This document shows positions 1 through 7,177 of a stretch of 64,000 nt of DNA, one piece after another (position 1 is the first letter of the stretch; each line of letters begins with the position of its first letter). The notes under the pieces were generated by a model, which did no database searches, was not told the origin of the DNA, and saw nothing but the letters and a program-made list of their open reading frames with translations. The position numbers and the translations under genes are program-made. The stretch is from positions 291,261-355,260 of the forward strand of contig NZ_LWLE01000002.1 in assembly GCF_001905125.1 (NCBI RefSeq). Direction: 5' to 3'. This DNA comes from Streptomyces sp. TSRI0281 (lineage in GTDB: Bacteria > Actinomycetota > Actinomycetes > Streptomycetales > Streptomycetaceae).

Positions 1-421
1 GGAACTTGATCGGGTCCTTGATGAAGAACACCGGGGTGTTGTTGCCGACAAGGTCGTAATTACCCTCGCCCGTATAGAACTTGAGGGCGAAGCCGCGCGG
101 GTCGCGGACGGCGTCGGCGCCGCCCAGCGAGTCGGCCACAGTGGAGAAACGTATGAACGTCTCGGTGCGGCGGCCCACTTCGGAGAGGAAGTCGGCGCGG
201 GTGAAGCCGGTGACGTCGTCGGTCACCTCGAAGTAGCCGTAGGCGCCGGAGCCGCGGGCGTGCACCACGCGCTCCGGGATGCGCTCACGGTTGAAGCGGG
301 CGAGTTTCTCCAGGAGGTGCTGGTCCTGGAGGAGGATCGGTCCACCGACGCCGGCGGTGGCGGAGTTCTGGTTGTCGGCGACCGGGGCGCCTGACTCGGT
401 CGTGAGCACACGCTTAGCCAT
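1..421 (-). CDS. katA: Catalase, N-terminal part (runs off the left edge)
   Basis: Haem catalase that breaks down H2O2. Only the first 140 residues lie in the window. The protein begins [20 protein letters not shown] and shows the clade-3 catalase core: [15 protein letters not shown] with the distal haem histidine, [11 protein letters not shown], and [20 protein letters not shown] with the distal asparagine. The ATG is at 419-421. A perfect TCAACA-N3-TGTTGA palindrome lies about 70 bp upstream (491-505) and overlaps a likely -35 box; the same motif precedes the uricase operon. Uricase makes one H2O2 per urate, so joint control of the two is plausible. Family assignment is very secure; the symbol is a general catalase name. 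Confidence 0.95.
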   Translation of the reverse strand, partial: MAKRVLTTESGAPVADNQNSATAGVGGPILLQDQHLLEKLARFNRERIPERVVHARGSGAYGYFEVTDDVTGFTRADFLSEVGRRTETFIRFSTVADSLGGADAVRDPRGFALKFYTGEGNYDLVGNNTPVFFIKDPIKF

Positions 422-490
422 ATGTCGGGATGACCTTCCGTACGGAGCTGCTGACGGCTTGAGGAGCGTAGATTCGGCATGAACGACGCG

Positions 491-505
491 TCAACAGTTT
501 GTTGA
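491..505. promoter_or_regulatory. TCAACA-N3-TGTTGA palindrome upstream of catalase
   Basis: Perfect 15-bp palindrome TCAACAGTTTGTTGA. Read on the minus strand, its right half runs into TTGACG, followed 18 bp later by TACGCT, a credible -35/-10 pair for the catalase gene, so a bound protein would cover the -35 box. Near-identical sites lie at 3730-3744, 24762-24776 and 31076-31090, each upstream of a purine-degradation or glyoxylate gene. The binding protein is not known from sequence alone. Confidence 0.75.
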
Positions 506-522
506 AAGTGAAGTGTGAGGTT

Positions 523-580
523 CCGGGTCGCGGCGGCGCCTGGGCGCGACAGGACAGGTGTCAGCGCCACCGCGACCCGG
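523..580 (-). terminator. Hairpin terminator after glxR
   Basis: Inverted repeat with 17-nt arms (523-539 and 564-580; one mismatch that can pair as G-U) around a 24-nt loop. It sits just past the stop of the reductase gene at 612 and between it and the catalase promoter. There is no T-tract, which is common in Streptomyces. Confidence 0.7.
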
Positions 581-611
581 AGTTCATGGGGCCCCGTGGC
601 GGGGCCGGGTG

Positions 612-1505
612 TCAGACCTGCGAGCCGGAGAGGCGCTCGACGGAGCGCAGCAGGGCCGAGTGGTCCAGGCCGCCGTCGCCCTGCGCGCGCAGGGAGGCGA
701 CCAGTTGGGCGACGACGGCGCCGACGGGCAGCGCGGCACCGACATTGCGGGCGGCGTCCGTGACGATGCCCATGTCCTTGTGGTGCAGATCGATCCGGAA
801 GCCCGGTGCGAAGTCGCGCTTGAGGAAGTTGTCCTTCTTGCGGGTCAGTACGGTCGATCCGGCCAGTCCGCCGTTGAGGACGTCGAGCGCGGCGGCGAGG
901 TCGACGCCGGACTTCTCCAGGAAGACCACGGCCTCGGCGCACGCCTGGATGTTGACCGCGACGATCAGCTGGTTGGCTGCCTTCACGGTCTGGCCGGACC
1001 CGTGCGGGCCGCAGAGCACGATCGTCCTGCCCAGCGCTTCGAGCAGGGGCCGGGCCGTGTCGAAGTCGGCCTTCTCGCCGCCGACCATGATCGACAGAAC
1101 GGCCTCGACGGCGCCCGCCTCGCCGCCGGACACCGGGGCGTCCAGTACGCGAACTCCCTTGTCCAGGGCGTTCTTCGCGAGGTCCACGGAGGTCTGCGGG
1201 GTGATCGAGGACATGTCGATCAGCAGCGCGCCACGCTTCGCGTTCTCCAGGATGCCCTCGGGGCCGTACGCGATGGCCTCGACCTGCGGGGAGGCGGGCA
1301 CCATCGTGATGACGACATCGGCGTCCGCGACCGCGTCGGCGATCGAGGAGGCGCCCTTGCCGCCGGCCGCGACCAGGCGGTCGATCTTGTCCTGCTCCAG
1401 GGTGTACCCGGTGACGTCGTAGCCGGCCTTGACCAGGTTCTCGGACATGGGAGAGCCCATGATGCCGAGCCCGATCCACGCAACCTTGGGGAGGTTGTTG
1501 CTCAT
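612..1505 (-). CDS. glxR: 2-hydroxy-3-oxopropionate (tartronate semialdehyde) reductase
   Basis: NAD(P)H-dependent reduction of tartronate semialdehyde to D-glycerate in the glycerate branch of glyoxylate use. It is a 297-residue beta-hydroxyacid dehydrogenase, the normal family length. The Rossmann motif GLGIMG is at residues 12-17, the substrate-binding DAPVSGGEAGA at 122-132, and the catalytic lysine is K175 within GSGQTVKAANQL. It follows hyi by 49 bp on the same strand, so the two probably form one transcript ending in the hairpin at 523-580. The product uses glyoxylate derived from allantoin. No glyoxylate carboligase gene is visible in the window. Confidence 0.93.
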   Translation of the reverse strand: MSNNLPKVAWIGLGIMGSPMSENLVKAGYDVTGYTLEQDKIDRLVAAGGKGASSIADAVADADVVITMVPASPQVEAIAYGPEGILENAKRGALLIDMSSITPQTSVDLAKNALDKGVRVLDAPVSGGEAGAVEAVLSIMVGGEKADFDTARPLLEALGRTIVLCGPHGSGQTVKAANQLIVAVNIQACAEAVVFLEKSGVDLAAALDVLNGGLAGSTVLTRKKDNFLKRDFAPGFRIDLHHKDMGIVTDAARNVGAALPVGAVVAQLVASLRAQGDGGLDHSALLRSVERLSGSQV

Positions 1506-1554
1506 GAGGGTGCCTTCCTGAAAAACGGGTGTACGTGAGGGAGTTCGACCGCCC

Positions 1555-2376
1555 CTACCGGGGGAGCCACCCGAAGGACTTGGCGCTGGGACGGTCGCCC
1601 GGCTTGTACTCCAGGCCGACCTGTCCCGCGTAGCCGGCCTCGGTCAGCTCGTCGAGGAGCCGCTCTAGCGGGAGCGAGCCGGTGCCCGGCGCGCCGCGAC
1701 CGGGGTTGTCGGCGATCTGGACGTGGCCGGTCTTCCCGGCGTACGTCTTGATCACCTGGCTCAGGTCCTCGCCGTTCATCGACAGGTGGTAGAGGTCCAG
1801 CAGGAACTTCGCGTTCCCGAGGCCCGTCGCCGCGTTGACCCTGTCGACGATCTCGATCCCGGCCGGTGCGCTCACCAGCGGATAGCGCGGCGACTCCGGC
1901 TTGTTCAGGGTCTCGATCAGCAGGACCGCCCCGATCCGGTCGGCCGCGCGGGCGGCCAGTACCAGGTTCTCCAGGGCGAGTTCGTCCTGGACGGCGGGGT
2001 CCACGCCGTCGACACGGTTGCCGTACAGCGCGTTGAGCGCGGTGCAGCCGACCGAGGCGGCGAACGCCGCCGCCACCTCGATATTGGCGCGGAAGCGGTC
2101 CGACTCGGCGCCGGGCACGGAGAGCGCGCCGCGGTCGGGGCCGGGCAGCTGTCCGGCGTAGAGGTTCAGCCCCACCAGCTGGGTGCCGGCATCGTCGAGC
2201 GCCTTCTTGAGGGCGTCGAGTTCCGCCTGCGGCGGGGTGGGGGTCTCGATCCAGGGCCACCACAGCTCGACCGCCGTGAAGCCTGCCGCGGCGGCTGCCG
2301 CGGGGCGCTCCAGGAGCGGGAGTTCCGTGAAGAGGATCGAAAGGTTCACATCGAAGCGCTGGTCCGGGTATCCCAT
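1555..2376 (-). CDS. hyi: Hydroxypyruvate isomerase
   Basis: Interconverts hydroxypyruvate and tartronate semialdehyde. The 273-residue protein has the AP-endonuclease-2-type TIM-barrel fold of the Hyi/OtnI family, with the opening RFDVNLSILFTELPLLERP, the AALDALKKALDDAGTQLVGLNLYAGQ-like segment, IETLNKPESPRYPL with the metal-ligand glutamate, LLDLYHLSMNGEDL with the conserved aspartate and histidine, and GLEYKPGDRPS near the end. The ATG at 2374-2376 is preceded by GGAAGGAG. Two TTCC-N7-GGAA palindromes lie just upstream (2394-2408, 2415-2429), the first adjoining the ribosome binding site, which suggests repression at or near the transcription start. Confidence 0.93.
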   Translation of the reverse strand: MGYPDQRFDVNLSILFTELPLLERPAAAAAAGFTAVELWWPWIETPTPPQAELDALKKALDDAGTQLVGLNLYAGQLPGPDRGALSVPGAESDRFRANIEVAAAFAASVGCTALNALYGNRVDGVDPAVQDELALENLVLAARAADRIGAVLLIETLNKPESPRYPLVSAPAGIEIVDRVNAATGLGNAKFLLDLYHLSMNGEDLSQVIKTYAGKTGHVQIADNPGRGAPGTGSLPLERLLDELTEAGYAGQVGLEYKPGDRPSAKSFGWLPR

Positions 2377-2393
2377 GAGGGGTTCGGCGCTCC

Positions 2394-2408
2394 TTCCGTA
2401 TTGCGGAA
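2394..2408. promoter_or_regulatory. TTCC-N7-GGAA palindrome 1 upstream of hyi
   Basis: TTCCGTATTGCGGAA, a perfect 5-bp-arm palindrome that extends by one more C/G pair. It immediately adjoins the hyi ribosome binding site. This sequence type resembles operators of IclR-family regulators (TTCC/GGAA half-sites), and an IclR gene lies at 30010-30810. Confidence 0.65.
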
Positions 2409-2414
2409 GTTAGT

Positions 2415-2429
2415 TTCTGCTTAACGGAA
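2415..2429. promoter_or_regulatory. TTCC-N7-GGAA palindrome 2 upstream of hyi
   Basis: TTCTGCTTAACGGAA, a weaker copy of the neighbouring palindrome. The centres of the two sites are 21 bp apart, two helical turns, so two dimers could bind the same face of the DNA. Confidence 0.55.
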
Positions 2430-2535
2430 GATTGCCCGGCGGGTGTCGAGGCTGTCAAGGGGGTGCCCGAAATTCGCGGCCGACGGCGCGCCCGGCCGGT
2501 GCCGGGGCCCCTTGCCGTCGGCGTCGGGGCGGGCC

Positions 2536-2902
2536 AGGGTGGCTGACGCATCCGAAGCAGCGCCCCTCGCCGTCGACCTGGGCAACGACACCGTGCACAC
2601 GTACCGCCTGGACACGACCGCCGGAACGCTCACCGAGGTCTCCCCCGCGGCGCTGAAACCGGGGGCCGGGCCGCGCCACCGTCGAGCAGGGCGGGGCGGC
2701 GCTCCGGCTGCTGGACACCGTGCCCGTCGGCGGCGACTTCCCCCGTCGGACCGCCTTCTCCCCGGACGGCGCCCTGCTCTTCGCCGCCGATCAGCGCTCG
2801 TCCACCGTCACCGTCTTCCGGGTGGACCGGGCCGACGGTGCTCTGAGCGGCGCGGGCCGGCCGGTGGCGGCCCCGGTCGCGGTCTGCGTGCTGCCGCTCT
2901 GA
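2536..2902 (+). pseudogene. Remnant of a beta-propeller lactonase (6-phosphogluconolactonase-like)
   Basis: Two separated pieces of the 7-bladed lactonase family are readable. The first (2566-2679) reads LAVDLGNDTVHTYRLDTTAG and ends at PGAGPRH, as in an early blade. After a frame change near 2678, the second (2681-2902) reads DTVPVGGDFPRRTAFSPDGA, then a final-blade TVTVFRVDRADG and the family-typical ending PVAAPVAVCVLPL. Family members have about 350 residues; roughly two thirds is missing and the two pieces are in different frames. A hairpin at 2910-2936 looks like its old terminator. No function is expected. Confidence 0.75.
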
Positions 2903-2909
2903 CGTCGCC

Positions 2910-2936
2910 GGTGACCGCCCGCCCCGGCCGGTCACC
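2910..2936 (+). terminator. Hairpin after the lactonase remnant
   Basis: GGTGACCG and CGGTCACC arms (2910-2917, 2929-2936), 8 bp with an 11-nt loop, eight bases after the remnant's stop codon. Probably a leftover terminator, and it insulates the following gene pair. Confidence 0.5.
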
Positions 2937-3012
2937 AGCGGGTTATGGTCATGGCCGAGCCGCGCAGGAGTACGTCCGCGGCGAGCACACGCGAGGACAT
3001 CAGGGAGGCACA

Positions 3013-3264
3013 GTGCGCTTGAGGGTGGAGTTCACCACCGAGCCCTTCGATCTCGACGAGGCGCCCGCTCACGCGGTGGTGGCCCGCGAGGTCATCCAGA
3101 CCGCCGAACTCGACGCCGTGGACGTCGGCCCGTTCGGGAACACGGCCGAAGGGGGAGCGGACCAGGTGCTCACCGCGGTGGACTCCCTGCTGCGCAAGGC
3201 CCTGGCCTCGGGCGCCACCCGGGTCTCGCTCCAGGTCAATGTGATCGGGGAGGGCGCACAGTGA
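3013..3264 (+). CDS. Small YkoF/MTH1187-like (thiamine-binding fold) protein
   Basis: An 83-residue cytoplasmic protein starting at GTG 3013 behind GGGAGG. The pattern of strand, helix, VDVGPFGNTAEGGAD loop, long helix and final strand VSLQVNVI resembles the MTH1187/YkoF ferredoxin-like fold, some members of which bind thiamine or hydroxymethylpyrimidine. Ligand and role are not evident. Its stop overlaps the GTG of the next gene by 4 bases, so the two are translationally coupled. The pair sits directly upstream of the uricase operon and behind a separate terminator. Confidence 0.6.
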   Translation: MRLRVEFTTEPFDLDEAPAHAVVAREVIQTAELDAVDVGPFGNTAEGGADQVLTAVDSLLRKALASGATRVSLQVNVIGEGAQ

Positions 3265-3662
3265 CCACCTCGGCGGATCACCCCCCTCTGGACCCGGTGG
3301 ATCACCCCCTGATCGCCGCGGTGAAGCCGCTCGTCGACGCCATGGGCGCCGAGCTGCTGGGGCCCGAGCAGGCGCAGGCCGACGATGTGGTGCTGGCCTG
3401 GGAGGGGCAGGACGTCATCGCGGTCCGTCTGCCCCAGCTCTCCGACTCGCTCGACCACATCCTCGCCGCGATGGAGCGACGGCACGGGATGCCGCTCGCC
3501 GACCTGGACCGTCGGGCGAAGCAGTCCGTCGTACGGACTCTGGAGGCACGTGGTGCCTTCACCGTGCGCCATGGGGTGGAGACCGTGGCGGGTGCCCTGG
3601 GGGTCAGCCGCTTCACGGTCTACAACTACCTGAACAGGGAAAATGCCGCCAAGGGTGAGTAG
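3261..3662 (+). CDS. HTH protein with YheO/DauR-type C-terminal DNA-binding domain
   Basis: A 133-residue protein starting at GTG 3261, which overlaps the previous stop (GTGA). The first 75 residues form an alpha/beta domain with no recognised motif. The last 55 residues (DLDRRAKQSVVRTLEARGAF, then VETVAGALGVSRFTVYNYLN) match the C-terminal HTH of YheO/DauR-like regulators, but the usual N-terminal PAS-like YheO domain is absent. A strong terminator follows. Because it sits next to the urate genes it is a candidate regulator of them, but that is inference. Confidence 0.7.
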   Translation: MTTSADHPPLDPVDHPLIAAVKPLVDAMGAELLGPEQAQADDVVLAWEGQDVIAVRLPQLSDSLDHILAAMERRHGMPLADLDRRAKQSVVRTLEARGAFTVRHGVETVAGALGVSRFTVYNYLNRENAAKGE

Positions 3663-3679
3663 TTGAGCGAACGCCGAGG

Positions 3680-3713
3680 AAAGCCGCCGTCCGGATGCCG
3701 GGACGGCGGCTTT
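3680..3713 (+). terminator. Rho-independent terminator after the HTH gene
   Basis: Perfect inverted repeat (aagccgccgtcc at 3681-3692 with ggacggcggctt at 3701-3712) with an 8-nt loop, followed by TTTCTTCGTT. It has the only clear T-rich tail among the terminators seen here and separates the HTH gene from the uricase operon promoter. Confidence 0.85.
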
Positions 3714-3729
3714 CTTCGTTCGCGATATT

Positions 3730-3770
3730 TCAACAAAGTGTTGACGTGATGTTGTCGAGGGCGTTAGCTA
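3730..3770 (+). promoter_or_regulatory. Uricase operon promoter with TCAACA-N3-TGTTGA operator
   Basis: The perfect 15-bp palindrome TCAACAAAGTGTTGA occupies 3730-3744. Its right half overlaps TTGACG (3741-3746), which is 18 bp from TAGCTA (3765-3770), a plausible -35/-10 pair. The layout matches the catalase promoter (TGTTGACG, then 18 bp, then a TA-rich hexamer), so both genes are probably repressed by the same protein. Confidence 0.7.
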
Positions 3771-3817
3771 TCCGCAGCCCGTACGACGCACAGCGAAAAA
3801 CAGCCACGGAGGCTCCC

Positions 3818-4324
3818 GTGACTTCGAGCTCCACACCGGGCCTGGCCCGGTTCAACACCCTGGCGGACAGCGAGGCCACCGCCGCGCTGCACGAGGTGTG
3901 CGCCGGCGCCGCCTGGGGGAGGGCCATCCTCTCCCGGCGCCCGTACGCCACAGCCGACGCCCTCTTCGCCGCGAGCGACGCCGCCATGGCCGAGCTCACC
4001 GCCGCGGATCTGGCCGAGGCGATGGCCGGTCATCCGCCGATCGGCCGCCCGAAGCCCGGGGACCCGACCTCCTCCCGTGAACAGCGGGGGATGGCCGGCG
4101 CCTCCGAGGAGCTCAAGACCGAGATGCTCGAACTGAACCTGGCCTATCAGGAGCGCTTCGGACATGTCTTCCTGATCTGCGCCACCGGTGCCACCGGTGA
4201 ACAGATGCGCGACGCCGTCAGGACCCGGATCGGGAACCCGCCCGAGCGGGAGCGTGAGAACGTGCGCACCGAACTGGGCAAGATCAACCGCATCCGGCTG
4301 GCCCGTCTCGTACAGGACTCTTGA
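3818..4324 (+). CDS. 2-oxo-4-hydroxy-4-carboxy-5-ureidoimidazoline (OHCU) decarboxylase
   Basis: Third enzyme of urate to (S)-allantoin conversion: it decarboxylates OHCU stereospecifically. 168 residues from GTG 3818, preceded by CACGGAGG. The catalytic histidine is H72 in AGHPPIG, followed by the conserved SREQRGM and AYQERFGHVFLICATG segments of the OHCU family. It is the first gene of an operon with HIU hydrolase and uricase; the reading frames almost touch. No xanthine dehydrogenase gene is present in the window. Confidence 0.93.
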   Translation: MTSSSTPGLARFNTLADSEATAALHEVCAGAAWGRAILSRRPYATADALFAASDAAMAELTAADLAEAMAGHPPIGRPKPGDPTSSREQRGMAGASEELKTEMLELNLAYQERFGHVFLICATGATGEQMRDAVRTRIGNPPERERENVRTELGKINRIRLARLVQDS

Positions 4325-4344
4325 GAACAAGGAGAGTGACGGTC

Positions 4345-4734
4345 TTGAGTACCGACACCACCGCATCGGTGTCCACGCACATCCTGGACACCAGCATCGG
4401 CCGTCCGGCCGCGTCCGTCGCCGTATCCCTCGCCGCCCGCAGTGGCGCCGGCGCGGAGTACGTGACGCTCGGCGCGTCCGCCACCGATGCCGACGGGCGC
4501 TGCAAGGACCTGCCGGCACTGCCGGAGGGCACCACCCACGTACGTCTCGTATGCGACACCGGGACGTACTTTTCCAAGAAGCAAGCCGAGGCGCAGCAGG
4601 ACGCCCCCCGCGTAAGGGACAGCGGTGCGTTCTTCCCGGAGGTGGCGATCGCGTTCGCCGTCGTGCCGGGCGAGCACTATCACGTACCGCTGCTGCTCAA
4701 CCCGTTCGGCTACTCCGTTTACCGAGGGAGCTAG
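4345..4734 (+). CDS. uraH: 5-hydroxyisourate hydrolase (transthyretin-like)
   Basis: Opens 5-hydroxyisourate, the uricase product, to OHCU. 129 residues with the HIUase hallmarks: an N-terminal STHILDTSIGRPA (H12), the central strands, and the C-terminal YHVPLLLNPFGYSVYRGS ending in the YRGS tetrapeptide that separates HIUase from transthyretin. TTG 4345 is chosen because AAGGAG at 4329-4334 is 10 bases upstream and the protein then starts STDTTASVSTHIL as family members do; GTG 4336 is in frame but too close to the ribosome binding site. Confidence 0.92.
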   Translation: MSTDTTASVSTHILDTSIGRPAASVAVSLAARSGAGAEYVTLGASATDADGRCKDLPALPEGTTHVRLVCDTGTYFSKKQAEAQQDAPRVRDSGAFFPEVAIAFAVVPGEHYHVPLLLNPFGYSVYRGS

Positions 4735-4739
4735 CAGAC

Positions 4740-5663
4740 ATGCCCACGATTCTCGGCCAGAACCAGTACGGCAAAGCAGAGAACCGCGTCGTCAGGATCA
4801 CGCGGGACGGCGACACCCACCACATCAAGGACCTGAACGTCTCGGTCGCCCTTTCCGGCGACATGGACGATGTGCACTACTCCGGCTCCAACGCCCATGT
4901 CCTGCCGACCGACACCACCAAGAACACGGTGTACGCGTTCGCCAAGGAGCACGGCATAGAGTCCGCCGAACAGTTCGGCATCCACCTCGCCCGGCACTTC
5001 GTGACCTCGCAGGGCCCGATCAAGGTCGCGCGGATCAGGATCGAGGAGTACGCCTGGGAGCGCATCGCGACCTCCGACGGCAACTCCCGGTTCATCGGCG
5101 CCGACGAGGTCAAGCACTCCTTCGTCCGCAAGGGCCAGGAGACCCGCACCACCCAGATCACCTACGACGGCGAGAACTGGGAGATCATCTCCGGTCTCAA
5201 GGACCTCACGGTGATGAACTCGACCAACTCCGAGTTCTGGGGCTACGTCAAGGACCAGTACACGACGCTCAAGGAGGCGTACGACCGCATCCTCGCGACC
5301 GAGGTGTCCGCCAAGTGGCGGTACAACTGGACCAGCGACGAGCAGCGGATGCCGAACTGGGAGAAGTCCTACGAGCAGGCGCGCAAGCACATGCTCCAGG
5401 CATTCGCCGAGACGTACTCCCTCTCCCTCCAGCAGACCCTGTACCAGATGGGTTCGCGCATCATCAACAGCCGCAGCGAGATCGACGAGATCCGCTTCTC
5501 GCTGCCCAACAAACACCACTTCCTGGTGGACCTTGAGCCGTTCGGCCTCAAGAACGACCATGAGGTCTACTTCGCGGCGGACCGGCCGTACGGCCTGATC
5601 GAGGCCACCGTGCTCCGGGACGGCACAGCGCCGAAGATCCCGGTCGACATGACCAACCTCTGA
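4740..5663 (+). CDS. Uricase (urate oxidase)
   Basis: Cofactor-free oxidation of urate by O2 to 5-hydroxyisourate with release of H2O2. It is a 307-residue member of the T-fold urate oxidases at normal length. K11 and T57 in VLPTDTTKNTVYA correspond to the catalytic Lys-Thr pair; the other signatures are VSVALSGDMDDVHYSGSN and EIRFSLPNKHHFLVDLEPFG with the conserved histidine. The ATG at 4740 follows GAGGGAGC. It is the third gene of the operon after OHCU decarboxylase and HIUase, so the three steps from urate to allantoin are encoded together, although not in reaction order. Confidence 0.97.
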   Translation: MPTILGQNQYGKAENRVVRITRDGDTHHIKDLNVSVALSGDMDDVHYSGSNAHVLPTDTTKNTVYAFAKEHGIESAEQFGIHLARHFVTSQGPIKVARIRIEEYAWERIATSDGNSRFIGADEVKHSFVRKGQETRTTQITYDGENWEIISGLKDLTVMNSTNSEFWGYVKDQYTTLKEAYDRILATEVSAKWRYNWTSDEQRMPNWEKSYEQARKHMLQAFAETYSLSLQQTLYQMGSRIINSRSEIDEIRFSLPNKHHFLVDLEPFGLKNDHEVYFAADRPYGLIEATVLRDGTAPKIPVDMTNL

Positions 5664-5675
5664 CGCGGAACTGAG

Positions 5676-5711
5676 CCCGCCGCCGCCCGCCCACGGCCGG
5701 GCGGGGGCGGG
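5676..5711 (+). terminator. GC-rich hairpin between uricase and permease
   Basis: Arms of C-rich (5676-5692) and G-rich (5699-5711) sequence can form a strong stem in the 68-base gap. Without a T-tract it may attenuate read-through rather than end transcription, since the permease probably shares the operon. Confidence 0.45.
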
Positions 5712-5731
5712 ACGTCCCGGAGGGAACACCC

Positions 5732-7132
5732 ATGGCACAGCCTGCAACGGGGCCGGCAGAAGGCCCATGTTCCGCCCCACCGACCGCTGCCGGTAAGGCA
5801 GTTCACCCGGTGGACGAGAAGCTTCCCCCCTCGCGGCTCGTCCCCGCCGCACTTCAGCACATCGCCGCCATGTACGCGGGCGTCGTCACCCCTCCACTGA
5901 TCATCGGCCAGGCCGTCGGCCTGGACCCGGCCGGCATGACCCGGCTGATCGCGGCGAGTCTGCTCATCGCCGGACTCGCCACCATCCTGCAGACCCTCGG
6001 TATCGGAGCCTTCGCCGGAAACCGGCTGCCGTTCGTCAACGCCGCCTCCTCCGCCGGGATCGCGCCGATGCTCGCCATCGCCGAGACCAGCGCCCCCGGG
6101 CACCAACTTCCCGCGATCTACGGGGCGGTGCTCGTCGCCGGAGTCTTCTGCCTGGCCGTCGGGCCGTTCTTCGGAAGACTGCTGCGGTTCTTCCCGCCGC
6201 TCGTCACCGGCGTCGTCATCACCCTCATCGGCGTCACCCTGATGCCGGTACCCGTCGCCTGGGCGCAGGGCGGCGACAAGAGCGCCGCCGACTTCGGGGC
6301 CATGAAGTATCTGGCCCTCGCCGCCTTCACTCTGACCGTCATCCTGCTCATCCAGCGCTTCGGGCGCGGCTTCATCAAGCAAGTCGCCCTGCTCATGGGC
6401 ATGTTGGTCGGAACTCTGGCGGCGATCCCGTTCGGACTCGCCGATTTCTCCGCGCTGAAGTCCGCACCGCTCGCCGCCCTCCCCACCCCCTTCGTCTTCG
6501 GTGCCCCCGAGTTCCGGCCCGCCGCGATCCTGTCCCTGTGCATCGTCATGCTGGTCCTGATGACGGAGTCCTCCGCCGGCATGCTGGCCCTCGGCGAGAT
6601 CTGCGACCGGCGCACCGACGGCCGCACCCTCACCCGCGGACTGCGCACCGACGGCATCGCCACCCTCCTCGGCCCCGTCTTCGGAGCCTTCCCGACCAGC
6701 GCCTTCGCACAGAACGTCGGCGTCGTCTCGCTGACCGGGGTGCGCAGCCGCTACGTCGTGGCGACCGCGGGCGGTGCCCTGCTCGTCCTGGGCGCCTTCC
6801 CCGTCCTCGGCGCGGTCGTCTCGCTCGTCCCGATGCCCGTACTCGGCGGCGCCGGCATCGTCCTGTTCGGCTCGATCGCGGTGAGCGGCATCCGTACGCT
6901 CTCCGAAGCCGGCCTCGACGACAGCTCCAACATCATCCTGGTCGCGGTGGCGCTCGGCGCGGGCATCATCCCGCTCGCCGCGCCCGCCTTCTACGCGGGA
7001 TTCCCCTCCTGGGCGCAGACCGTGCTCGGCTCCGGAATCAGTGCCGGAGCGCTGGTCGCGGTCCTGCTCAACCTGTTCTTCCACCATCTCGGCACCCACA
7101 GCCGCAGCGCTGTGGCACTCAAATCCTCCTAG
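5732..7132 (+). CDS. NCS2-family urate/xanthine permease (first copy)
   Basis: Nucleobase-cation symporter-2 protein of 466 residues with about 12-14 membrane segments, placed to import urate or xanthine for the adjacent degradation enzymes. The ATG at 5732 follows GGAGGG. The family regions are clear: QHIAAMYAGVVTPPLIIGQA near residue 50 (the conserved histidine of TM1), MTESSAGMLALGEICDRR (the acidic signature of the NAT/NCS2 motif region) and TSAFAQNVGVVSLTGVRSRY. It is strongly similar to the second permease at 8943-10361. The substrate is inferred from context. Confidence 0.93.
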   Translation: MAQPATGPAEGPCSAPPTAAGKAVHPVDEKLPPSRLVPAALQHIAAMYAGVVTPPLIIGQAVGLDPAGMTRLIAASLLIAGLATILQTLGIGAFAGNRLPFVNAASSAGIAPMLAIAETSAPGHQLPAIYGAVLVAGVFCLAVGPFFGRLLRFFPPLVTGVVITLIGVTLMPVPVAWAQGGDKSAADFGAMKYLALAAFTLTVILLIQRFGRGFIKQVALLMGMLVGTLAAIPFGLADFSALKSAPLAALPTPFVFGAPEFRPAAILSLCIVMLVLMTESSAGMLALGEICDRRTDGRTLTRGLRTDGIATLLGPVFGAFPTSAFAQNVGVVSLTGVRSRYVVATAGGALLVLGAFPVLGAVVSLVPMPVLGGAGIVLFGSIAVSGIRTLSEAGLDDSSNIILVAVALGAGIIPLAAPAFYAGFPSWAQTVLGSGISAGALVAVLLNLFFHHLGTHSRSAVALKSS

Positions 7133-7177
7133 GGTCCTGCCGTGCCCGCATCGCCGATGAGAGAAGAAGGAAGCATC

